DNA from: Salsipaludibacter sp963735045
GTDB taxonomy: Bacteria > Actinomycetota > Nitriliruptoria > Nitriliruptorales > Nitriliruptoraceae
Assembly (NCBI GenBank): GCA_963735045.1
Contig: CAVTIZ010000003.1
Location: 1,488,001 to 1,552,000 of the forward strand
Reading direction: 5' to 3'
DNA: 64,000 nt
A program made the position numbers and the translations under genes. The notes beneath the pieces were generated by a model. It made no database searches. It worked only from the letters and a program-made list of their open reading frames with translations, and had not been told where the DNA came from. Shown here one piece after another: positions 37,227 through 44,362 of the stretch; position 1 is the stretch's first letter, and the number at the start of each line of letters is the position of its first letter.

Positions 37227-37301
37227 GCGCCCGTAGCTCAGTCCGGAAAGAGCAGCGGCCTTCTAATCCGCCGGTCGCAGGTTCGAATCCTGCCGGGCGC
37301 A
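37227..37301 (+). tRNA. tRNA-Arg (anticodon TCT)
   Basis: Acceptor GCGCCCG/CGGGCGC and T-arm GCAGG-TTCGAAT-CCTGC are perfect. The anticodon loop CTTCTAA gives TCT; the closing pair of the anticodon stem (C against T) is a mismatch. CCA is not encoded. Confidence 0.93.
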
Positions 37302-37339
37302 CGTCGCGGCCCCAGGTCGTCGTGGGGTCGTCGTGGGGG

Positions 37340-38593
37340 TCACAGCACCGGCAGCACGTCGTCGGCGAACCCCGCACGGAACAGCGCCCGAAGGGCGGCC
37401 CGGTCGCCGTGGGCCCGGCCGACCACGTCGATGCCGACCGAGACCGCCAGGTCCAGGCACACCTGCGGCACCACGACGTCGAGGCCCTCGACGCTGCGGG
37501 TGAGGTCGTCGAGGTGGACGGCCTGCTCCACCACGCGGGTGGCGAGGTAGTCGTCGAACCGGATGGACAGGCCACCGAAGACGGCGACGAGCCGGTCGGG
37601 TTCCACGGCCGGCACGCGCTCGGCGAGCGCGTCGAGGCGCTGGCCCAGGCGTCGCAGCAGGTGGTCGTGGCCCACGGCGGCAACCGCGGCCCCGCGGTCA
37701 CGGATGGCGACGTGGTCGTCGGGACCCAGCATGTCGGCCACCCCGCCCAGGTAGGCGGCGGCCGAGTCGAAGTCGGGGGGGCCGTCGGGTTCGTCGGCAT
37801 CGAGGTAGTCGCCCACGACCCACACCGCACCGCGTGCCAGGTGGCCGGCCAGGCTCGACACGGCCTGGTGCTCCAGCACCGAGGGGCGCTCCCACGCGCG
37901 TGCCACGGACGGGTCCGCCAGGGCCGCCGCCACCGCCCGGGCCCCTGCCAGCCACACCGCCGCCGTGGTCGTGTCCGGCTGTGCGACCCCGGGAGGTCCG
38001 GGAGTCGCGCCCGACGGACCCGCGGCCGGTGCATCGACGGGTGCGCCGGGCGTGCCATGGTCGCCGACGCGGTGGAGCCAGCGGTCCTCCTTCTGGCCCG
38101 GCCCGCGCGGCACCTCGACCACCAGGTCGCGCTCGGCGAGGACGGCCAGGATCCGGCCGACGGCGTCGATGTCGGCGAAGTCGTGCTGGCGACGGGTCCG
38201 GGTGCGCACCTCACCGATCGTCTGGGGGCCCCGCAGCAGCAACACCGACAGCACGGCGACCTCGGCGGGGTCGAGGCCGAGCCGATCGGGCACGGTGTGG
38301 GCGAACTTGGTGACCCGGTCCCCGGGGTTGCGCACCGGTCGCGCCAGACGCCGATCCCGTAGCGACAGCAGGGCCTGCTGGACCTCCTGCTCGCCGTAGT
38401 CGACCACGGGGTCACGGCTGGTCGCCTGGTTGCAGGCGGTCCGCAGGGCGTTGAGGGTCAGGGGGTAGGCGCCCGGCGTGGTGGCCTGCTTCTCGACCAG
38501 GCAGCCCAGGACCCGCACCTCGGCCGGTGACAGGTCCCCGACGACCGACTCGCCGGCCGTCGCGTCGTGGGCGGACGAGGTCACGTCGGTCAT
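37340..38593 (-). CDS. YceH-family (DUF480) domain fused to a maleylpyruvate-isomerase-like (mycothiol enzyme) domain
   Basis: A 417-residue two-domain protein. Residues 1-185 are a YceH/DUF480 winged-helix protein (DLSPAEVRVLGCLVEKQATT, YPLTLNALRTACNQATSRDP, VLSVLLLRGPQTIGEVRTRT). Stand-alone YceH ends at about that length. After an Ala/Pro/Gly linker (about 190-215), residues 220-417 resemble the N-terminal domain of mycothiol-dependent maleylpyruvate isomerases (SSLAGHLARGAVWVVGDYLDA, RFDDYLATRVVEQAVHLDDL). The histidines of that DinB-like bundle seem to be kept. I know of no established role for this combination; a thiol-responsive regulator is speculation. The ATG at 38593 is the first plausible start. 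Confidence 0.8.
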   Translation of the reverse strand: MTDVTSSAHDATAGESVVGDLSPAEVRVLGCLVEKQATTPGAYPLTLNALRTACNQATSRDPVVDYGEQEVQQALLSLRDRRLARPVRNPGDRVTKFAHTVPDRLGLDPAEVAVLSVLLLRGPQTIGEVRTRTRRQHDFADIDAVGRILAVLAERDLVVEVPRGPGQKEDRWLHRVGDHGTPGAPVDAPAAGPSGATPGPPGVAQPDTTTAAVWLAGARAVAAALADPSVARAWERPSVLEHQAVSSLAGHLARGAVWVVGDYLDADEPDGPPDFDSAAAYLGGVADMLGPDDHVAIRDRGAAVAAVGHDHLLRRLGQRLDALAERVPAVEPDRLVAVFGGLSIRFDDYLATRVVEQAVHLDDLTRSVEGLDVVVPQVCLDLAVSVGIDVVGRAHGDRAALRALFRAGFADDVLPVL

Positions 38594-38634
38594 GGGTGTT
38601 CCCCTCGTGCTGGTCGTGCCGGTCGTGGCCGCCG

Positions 38635-38904
38635 TCAGGCGAGGATGCCGTCGATCCAGGCCGCGAGGTCGACGTCGGCGTCGGTGACCGACGAGTCGGC
38701 ATCGTGGGTCACCAGGGTGATCACCACCGAGCCCCACGTGACCAGCAGGTCGGGATGGTGGTTTCGCCGCTGGGCCTCCAGCGCGATCCGCACGGTCAGG
38801 CCCATCGCCTCGGCGTAGTCGCCGACCTCGACGGACTTGTGGATGCCGTCGTCGTCCAGCTCCCAGCCCAGCAGTTCCTCGCGTACACGGTCACGGGCGT
38901 CCAT
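38635..38904 (-). CDS. pterin-4a-carbinolamine dehydratase family protein
   Basis: An 89-residue protein of the PCD/DCoH fold. RRNHHPDLLVTWGSVVITL contains the histidine pair and following strand of the family, and THDADSSVTDADVDLA is the usual end. It dehydrates 4a-hydroxytetrahydropterin in aromatic hydroxylase recycling, but many bacterial homologues lack a hydroxylase neighbour and may serve in molybdopterin or folate metabolism. No hydroxylase is seen here. Confidence 0.88.
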   Translation of the reverse strand: MDARDRVREELLGWELDDDGIHKSVEVGDYAEAMGLTVRIALEAQRRNHHPDLLVTWGSVVITLVTHDADSSVTDADVDLAAWIDGILA

Positions 38905-38985
38905 GGTGGGTCCTCTGCTCGGGGTGGTCGGGTCGAAGAGCGCGGTGTCGGGATCGTGGGGGGTCGGACTGCCTGGCCGGCGGCC

Positions 38986-39636
38986 TCAGGCCTCGTCGGG
39001 GAGTTCGTCGGCGATGGCCGCGAGGATGCCGGGACGCTCGTCGCCGACGGTCGTGGACTCGCCGTGGCCGGTGTGCACGAGGGTGTCGTCGGGCAGGCCC
39101 AGCACCTGGTCGCGGATCGATCGCAGGATCGTCGGCCGGTCCGAGAACGACCGTCCCGTGGCACCCGCACCCCCGGCGAACAGGGTGTCCCCGGTGAACA
39201 CCTGACCACCCGACCCGGTCGTGTCGCCGTCGACCAGCACGCAGGACCCGGGTGAGTGGCCCGGGGCATGGCGCACGACCAGCGTGCCGTCGGCGACGTC
39301 GATCTCCAGGCCGTCGTCGAGGTCGCCGTCCGGCCCGCGGTCGGGGTGCACGGCGTCCCACAGCATCCGGTCGGCCGGATGCAGCCAGACCGGCGCACCG
39401 ACACGGTCGGCCAGCTCCACGGCCGCGTTGACATGGTCGTTGTGCCCGTGGGTGCACACGATCGCCACCACCGTGCGGTCCCCGATGGCCTCCACGATCG
39501 GGTCGGCGTCGTGGGGCGCGTCCACGACGACCACCTCCCGGTGGTCGCCCACCAGCCACACGTTGTTGGTGACGTCGAAGTCCTGTCCGTCGAGGGAGAA
39601 GACGCCGTCGACCTGGACGTGGTCGTGGGCCAGCAT
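38986..39636 (-). CDS. MBL-fold hydrolase, likely S-formylmycothiol or related thioester hydrolase
   Basis: A 216-residue metallo-beta-lactamase-fold protein. The metal ligands are visible in CTHGHNDHVNAA, HAPGHSPGSC, FTGDTLFAGG and HTGHGE, the glyoxalase-II-like pattern. Its ATG overlaps the stop of the mycothiol-dependent formaldehyde dehydrogenase (TGATG). That coupling suggests it hydrolyses the S-formylmycothiol made by MscR. This substrate is an inference from context; the fold is certain. Confidence 0.85.
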   Translation of the reverse strand: MLAHDHVQVDGVFSLDGQDFDVTNNVWLVGDHREVVVVDAPHDADPIVEAIGDRTVVAIVCTHGHNDHVNAAVELADRVGAPVWLHPADRMLWDAVHPDRGPDGDLDDGLEIDVADGTLVVRHAPGHSPGSCVLVDGDTTGSGGQVFTGDTLFAGGAGATGRSFSDRPTILRSIRDQVLGLPDDTLVHTGHGESTTVGDERPGILAAIADELPDEA

Positions 39637-40730
39637 CAACGGTCCCCCATCGCGACGACCGAGCGCAGCACCTCGCCACGCTCCATGCGGTGGAACGCCT
39701 CCTCGACGTCGCCGATCCCGATGACCTCGCTGACGAAGCCGTCGAGGTCGAAGCGCCCCTGGGTGTACAGCGACACCAGACGGGGGAAGTCGCGTTCGGG
39801 CAGGCAGTCGCCGTACCACGACGGCTTGAGCGCACCACCCCGACCGAAGAAGTCGATCATCGGGATGTCGGGCAGTGGCATGTCGGGCGTGGGCACCCCC
39901 ACCTGCACCACGGTGCCGGCCAGGTCCCGGGCGTAGAAGGCCTGCTCGAGCACGTCGGGATGGCCGACGGCCTCGACCACGATGTCGGCCCCGTGGCCCC
40001 CGGTCAGGTCGCGCACGGCCTCGACCGGGTCCTGCTCGCCGGCGTTGACGGTGTGGGTGGCACCGAAGCCCCGCGCCCACTCCAGCTTGGTGTCGTCGAG
40101 GTCCACGGCGATGATCGTGTGGGCGCCGACCAGGGCCGCACCCGCGATCGCGGCGTCGCCGACGCCACCGCACCCGAAGACCGCGATCGAGTCACTGACG
40201 GTGACCCCGCCGGTGTTGACGGCGGCGCCGTAGCCGGCCATCACGCCACACCCCAGCAGGCCGACCGCCTCGGGTCGCGCCTCGGGCACGCGGGTGCACT
40301 GCCCGGCCGCGACCAGGGTCTGCTCGGCGAACGCCCCGATGCCCAGTGCCGGGGACAGTTCGGTGCCGTCGGCAAGGGTCATGGGCTGGTCGGCGTTGTG
40401 GGTCGCGAAGCAGTTGCGGACCTCGCCTCGGCGGCACGCCCGGCACTCGCCGCACACGGCCCGCCAGTTGAGCACGACGAAGTCCCCCGGGGCGACCGAC
40501 GTCACGTCCTCACCGACCGACTCCACCACACCGGCGGCCTCGTGGCCCAACAGGAAGGGAAACTCGTCGTTGATGCCACCCTCGCGGTAGTGCAGGTCGG
40601 TGTGGCACACCCCGCAGGCCTGCACGGTCACGCGGGCCTCCCCCCGGCCGGGGTCCGGGACGACGACGTCGACCACCTCCACCGGTTCACCCTGTGCACG
40701 TGCGATGACGCCCTGGACCGTGGTGGCCAT
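39636..40730 (-). CDS. mscR: S-(hydroxymethyl)mycothiol dehydrogenase
   Basis: A 364-residue zinc alcohol dehydrogenase of class III type. Catalytic zinc ligands are in ACGVCHTDLHYREGG and LGHEAAGVVESVGEDV. The structural zinc loop is CGECRACRRGEVRNC and the NAD-binding motif is VFGCGGVGDAAIAGA. The overall sequence matches mycothiol-dependent formaldehyde dehydrogenase rather than the glutathione enzyme. It oxidises the spontaneous formaldehyde-mycothiol adduct, and MscR also reduces S-nitrosomycothiol. Its presence indicates a mycothiol-producing host. It is coupled to the downstream MBL hydrolase. Confidence 0.88.
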   Translation of the reverse strand: MATTVQGVIARAQGEPVEVVDVVVPDPGRGEARVTVQACGVCHTDLHYREGGINDEFPFLLGHEAAGVVESVGEDVTSVAPGDFVVLNWRAVCGECRACRRGEVRNCFATHNADQPMTLADGTELSPALGIGAFAEQTLVAAGQCTRVPEARPEAVGLLGCGVMAGYGAAVNTGGVTVSDSIAVFGCGGVGDAAIAGAALVGAHTIIAVDLDDTKLEWARGFGATHTVNAGEQDPVEAVRDLTGGHGADIVVEAVGHPDVLEQAFYARDLAGTVVQVGVPTPDMPLPDIPMIDFFGRGGALKPSWYGDCLPERDFPRLVSLYTQGRFDLDGFVSEVIGIGDVEEAFHRMERGEVLRSVVAMGDR

Positions 40731-40855
40731 GCCGTCGGCTCCTCGTCGACTCGATCGGGACGCGACGACGGCCGCCGACCGGCGACCGCGCGCCCCACCC
40801 AGCCTAGGAGGCCCCGGGTGGCCGGTCAGCCCCACCCTGCCGCGCCCCCACGGCG

Positions 40856-40892
40856 ACGGCCCCGCCCGGCGTTGCTGCCGTGACGGGGCCGT
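40856..40892 (-). terminator. hairpin downstream of the L,D-transpeptidase gene
   Basis: ACGGCCCCG and CGGGGCCGT form a 9-bp perfect stem; the 19-base loop itself can form a smaller CGGC/GCCG stem. It lies about 50 bases past the gene's stop codon and would stop transcription running towards mscR. Confidence 0.55.
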
Positions 40893-40901
40893 TGGGGTCT
40901 G

Positions 40902-40960
40902 CCGGGGGGAATGCCCAGGCCCAGCCGGTGGGAATGCCCGGGCTCAGCCGGTGGGAATGA
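40902..40960. repeat. 23-bp repeat duplicating the end of the L,D-transpeptidase gene
   Basis: Two full 23-bp units (40902-40924 and 40925-40947, based on CCGGTGGGAATGCCCGGGCT) and a partial third from 40948 occur in a row. The third covers the last codons; the second carries the stop. The sequence coding the final Ile-Pro-Thr-Gly is thus repeated beyond the stop. Confidence 0.8.
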
Positions 40961-42200
40961 ACGTGTGTTCGCCGCCGTGGATGACCACGGTGGTGCCGTC
41001 GGGGACCTGGTCCCACAGCCACAGCGCGTCCGGGCGGGTCAGGCGGGTGCACCCGTGGCTGGCCGGGTAGGGGGGCACGCTGTTGGAGCCGTGGATCGCC
41101 CACCCCTTGTAGAAGTACATCGGGTCGTAGAGCGTGCCGAGGTCGGCCACGCGCTCACCGGCGATGCGACGCTGGATCGTGAAGGTCCCGACCGGGGTCT
41201 TGGCGTTGGCCGTGTCGCCGTCGGCCTGCAGGTACTGCTCCCCGCTGCCGCTGCTGGTGGGCATCGTGCGGACGCGACTGCCATCCTTGACCAGGTGCAT
41301 GACCTGGTGGGTGAGGTCGATCTCGATGCGGGTGCCGGGTCCGCCCACCAGCGACGGGGAACTCGGGTTGCGCAACGCGTCGGAGCTCTGGGGCCCCAGC
41401 ACGCCGTCGGCGGTGATGCCGTTGACCAACTGGAAGGCCTGGAGGGCCGAGCGCAGCGCGTCGTTGTTGTCCCCGTCGACCGAGCCGATGTAGTAGCCCA
41501 GGTCCTTGAGTGCCTGCTTGGCGTCCGACACCGACAACGTCCCGCTGGGCAGGTCCGAGTCGGGGGCGTCGTCGGCCTCCGACGCGTCCTCGGTCTCCTC
41601 GGGCTCCGGGGGCGGCTTGGGCTTGGCATCGTCGGAGGCCAGGGCCTCCTTGGTCCGGGGTCCGACCTTGCCATCGACCTCGAGGTCGTTGACACGCTGG
41701 AAGTCCTTGATGGCGGCCAGGGTGAGCGGCCCGACGTCGCCGTCGATCTTCCCGCCGTAGTAGCCCAGGTCGAACAGGACGGTCTGGACCTCGGCGGCCT
41801 CCTTGGCCTCTTCCTCGGCCTTCTTGCGCGCCTCCTCCTCGGCCTTCGCCCTGGCCTCCGCCTCCGCCTTGGCTTCTGCCTCGGCCTCGGCCTTGGCTTC
41901 TGCCTCGGCCTCCGCCTTGGCTTCTGCCTCCGCCTCGGCTGCCGCCGCCTCGGACGCGGCAGCCTCGGACGCCGCGGCCTCGGACGCCGCGGCCTCGGAC
42001 GCCGCGGCCTCGGACGCCGCGGCCTCGGAGGCAGCGGCCTCGGTGTCGACCTCGCTGGACGTGCCGGAGCGACCGGCCTCGTCGGCTGCCGAACCCGCGA
42101 CCGCGGGAGCAGTGGGCTGGTCGGCGGCGGTCGACGGGGCGCAGGCCGAAACGGCCACGAACGTGGCCAGGACGGCGGCGGAGCGTCGAAGAGTTGCCAT
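40944..42200 (-). CDS. L,D-transpeptidase lipoprotein with two peptidoglycan-binding domains and a helical spacer
   Basis: A 418-residue exported protein. The N-terminal signal ends in a lipobox (VSAC, Cys20). Residues 54-88 are six EAAAS units and one EAAAA, and 89-138 are EA/KA/AE-rich, together predicting a long rigid alpha-helix. Two PG_binding_1 domains follow (about 138-190, VLFDLGYYGGKIDGDVGPLT; and about 228-278, LKDLGYYIGSVDGDNNDALR). A YkuD catalytic domain (about 285-415) has the active site HGSNSVPPYPASHGCTRL. It should make 3-3 cross-links in, or anchor proteins to, peptidoglycan. The ATG at 42200 is chosen for the signal peptide. The frame is open further upstream. Confidence 0.92.
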   Translation of the reverse strand: MATLRRSAAVLATFVAVSACAPSTAADQPTAPAVAGSAADEAGRSGTSSEVDTEAAASEAAASEAAASEAAASEAAASEAAASEAAAAEAEAEAKAEAEAEAKAEAEAEAKAEAEARAKAEEEARKKAEEEAKEAAEVQTVLFDLGYYGGKIDGDVGPLTLAAIKDFQRVNDLEVDGKVGPRTKEALASDDAKPKPPPEPEETEDASEADDAPDSDLPSGTLSVSDAKQALKDLGYYIGSVDGDNNDALRSALQAFQLVNGITADGVLGPQSSDALRNPSSPSLVGGPGTRIEIDLTHQVMHLVKDGSRVRTMPTSSGSGEQYLQADGDTANAKTPVGTFTIQRRIAGERVADLGTLYDPMYFYKGWAIHGSNSVPPYPASHGCTRLTRPDALWLWDQVPDGTTVVIHGGEHTFIPTG

Positions 42201-42440
42201 GGTGTTGACCTTGGGGGCGTCGATGCGCGAGGTTATCCCACGAGGCTCGCGGGGCGGATGTTCCGAGTGCAACCAGATGCGGGAATGCCGTTGTCGGTCG
42301 CCGCGGCGAGGAACAGCAGGACGCGGGCACGACCCGTCCTGCACACGACGTCGTGGAGGGCGTCGACATGGGCGAACGCGTCGGGTCCGCCGCCTGTTCC
42401 GACATCGCCAGAATCGATCGTCGGCCTCGAAGGTCCGACG

Positions 42441-42710
42441 GGGATTGCGGTCGATGCCACCTGCCGCCACGGCGCGACGCTGCAGGTGGGCCAGGGTGTT
42501 GGCCGTCCACCAACACCACAGCGCGACCTCGGCGACCATCACCGCCATCGCCACGCCGACGAGGTTGTCCGCTGGCGGCATCCGCAGCCCCGACAGGAAC
42601 GAGGCCACCGACGTCACCACCGACCATCCCAGCACGAACACCGCCAGCATGAGCACCCGTGCCACCACGCGCAGGACCGCCTCGAGGCCGCGGGTGATCC
42701 CCCATCGCAT
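42441..42710 (-). CDS. possible small two-helix membrane protein, 3' end unresolved
   Basis: An ATG at 42710 opens a frame of about 90 codons encoding two convincing membrane helices (RVVARVLMLAVFVLGWSVVTSV and VGVAMAVMVAEVALWCWWTA) joined by a short loop, with coding-like third positions. After about 42450 the frame turns arginine-rich and has no stop before the transpeptidase ATG. A different frame (42233-42460) then looks better and ends with TAA at 42233. A frameshift near 42450-42480 would join them into one gene of about 159 codons. No family recognised. Confidence 0.4.
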
Positions 42711-42747
42711 GGCCGCGGGCTCCTTCGGCGTCGTGGGCCGAGTCCAG

Positions 42748-42753
42748 TAGCCT
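42748..42753 (+). promoter_or_regulatory. -10 hexamer for the glycine riboswitch transcript
   Basis: TAGCCT (within TAGCCTAGGC) matches TANNNT and stands about 27 bases before the first aptamer. No clear -35 is visible. Confidence 0.4.
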
Positions 42754-42779
42754 AGGCACCACAATCGAACATGCCGTTC

Positions 42780-42995
42780 CACACGGGAGAGATCGACGCC
42801 ACGGGCGTCGGCGCCGAAGGGGCAACCACTCCCACGAAACTCTCAGGCACCCGAACCGTGTGGGCACGACGAACTCTGGAGAGCGGCCACCCCGGTGGCC
42901 CGCCGACGGTGCAAGTCGTCGCGACGGACCCCTCCGGTCCGCCCCGACGACGAACCTCTCAGGCCCCCGGTCACGGGCGACGACAGAGCGGGAGG
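42780..42995 (+). ncRNA. tandem glycine riboswitch upstream of gcvT
   Basis: Two glycine aptamers in series. The first (about 42780-42857) has GGGAGAG, the conserved core GCCGAAGGGGCAACC and ACTCTCAGGCAC. The second (about 42877-42965) has CTGGAGAGCGG, GCCGACGGTGCAAG and ACCTCTCAGGCCC. Both share the family pattern GCCGAnGGnGCAA and CTCTCAGG. A downstream GACAGAGCGGGAG can form the expression platform next to the ribosome site. Glycine binding usually turns on the cleavage genes. gcvT starts 55 bases later. Confidence 0.93.
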
Positions 42996-43050
42996 TCACG
43001 ACGCGAGCCGCGCGTCGTCGCACCCACCGCCGCCCCCGCCCGGAGACCCC

Positions 43051-44235
43051 ATGGCCAGCTCCCCGTCCCGATCCTCCGGACGTGCCGACGACCACGTCGC
43101 GGCCCGCGTCGACACCGGCCCGGACGGCCTGCGCCGGACCCCACTGCACGACCTCCACGTGGCGGCCGGTGCGCGCCTGGTCGACTTCGCCGGGTGGTCG
43201 ATGCCGGTCAGCTACGAGTCGGCGCTCGACGAACATCGCCACACCCGGACGGCCGCGGGCCTGTTCGACGTCGGACACATGCTGGTGATCGACCTCCATG
43301 GCGAGGACGCGGCCGCGTCCCTGGGTGCGCTGACGCCCTCCACGGTGGCGACCCTGGCCCCGGGGCGCTCCCGCTACCTCGTCCTGACCAACGACCGCGG
43401 GGGCTGTGTCGACGACCTGATCGTCACGCGCATCGACGACGACCACCTCCGGGTGGTGGCCAACGCCGCCCGGGCCGACGTCGACCTCGCCCACCTGCAG
43501 GACCACACCCCCGAGCGGGTGACGGTGCGGGCCCGCCCCGACCTCGGCGTGCTCGCGCTGCAGGGGCCGGAGGCCGCGGAGGTCCTGGCCGACCTCGACG
43601 ACCACCCCGAGTCCACCGAGGACCTGCGCTTCCTCGACGGCCGGCCGACGTCACTGGGCGCGCCGGGGGGATCCGCCACCGACACCTGGCTGTCACGCGG
43701 CGGCTACACCGGCGAGGACGGCTTCGAGGTCATCGCCGACGGACCCACCCGCCACCGCCTGGCCACCGCGCTGCTGGCCGACGACCGGGTGCGCTGGGTC
43801 GGCCTGGCCGCCCGCGACTCGCTGCGGCTGGAGGCCGGACTGTGCCTGTACGGCCAGGACCTCGACGAGGACACGACGCCGATCGAGGCCGGGCTCACCT
43901 GGACCATCCCCCGGGTCGCTCGCGAGCGACCCGACTGCCCGGGCGCGGACGTGCTGGCCCGCCAACTGGCCGACGGACCGCCGCGGCGCCTGGTCGGTCT
44001 GTCCGTGGCGGGACGACGTCCGGTTCGACCCGGGGCCGACCTGTCCCACGACGGCCGGCCCGTGGGCACCGTGACCTCGGGTGGCTGGGGCGCGACCGTG
44101 GACGCACCGGTCGCGATGGGCCACGTGGCCAGCGACGTCGCCGTCGGCACCGACCTGGTCGCCGACGTCCGCGGACGCGACGTCGCCGTGGCGGTGGTCG
44201 ACCTGCCCCACGTCCCCCACCACTACCGACGATGA
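43051..44235 (+). CDS. gcvT: aminomethyltransferase, glycine cleavage T protein
   Basis: A 394-residue tetrahydrofolate-dependent aminomethyltransferase that takes the aminomethyl group from lipoyl-GcvH and forms methylene-THF and ammonia. DFAGWSMPVSYESALDEH, GLFDVGHM, LALQGPEAAEVL, SRGGYTGEDGFEV and ARDSLRLEAGLCLYGQDL are the standard family motifs. The ATG is preceded by CGGAGACCCC. A Ser/Arg-rich stretch of about 25 residues precedes the conserved start. It is the first gene after the glycine riboswitch. Confidence 0.95.
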   Translation: MASSPSRSSGRADDHVAARVDTGPDGLRRTPLHDLHVAAGARLVDFAGWSMPVSYESALDEHRHTRTAAGLFDVGHMLVIDLHGEDAAASLGALTPSTVATLAPGRSRYLVLTNDRGGCVDDLIVTRIDDDHLRVVANAARADVDLAHLQDHTPERVTVRARPDLGVLALQGPEAAEVLADLDDHPESTEDLRFLDGRPTSLGAPGGSATDTWLSRGGYTGEDGFEVIADGPTRHRLATALLADDRVRWVGLAARDSLRLEAGLCLYGQDLDEDTTPIEAGLTWTIPRVARERPDCPGADVLARQLADGPPRRLVGLSVAGRRPVRPGADLSHDGRPVGTVTSGGWGATVDAPVAMGHVASDVAVGTDLVADVRGRDVAVAVVDLPHVPHHYRR

Positions 44236-44362
44236 CGCCCGTCGCCGACGCGCCGCCGACGCGAGCCGCCCACCGTTCCGTCACCTCCCCCGTCCGACAC
44301 CACTCCCCGCCCACCCCGACCCCACGCCCCGAGACATCGACGGGGAGCCCTCGGAGGACGAC

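Noticed and set aside
42711..42782. Minus-strand start (MERHVRLW) upstream of the two-helix protein
   Set aside because: It reaches into the plus-strand glycine riboswitch and its promoter, and adds no coding-like sequence.
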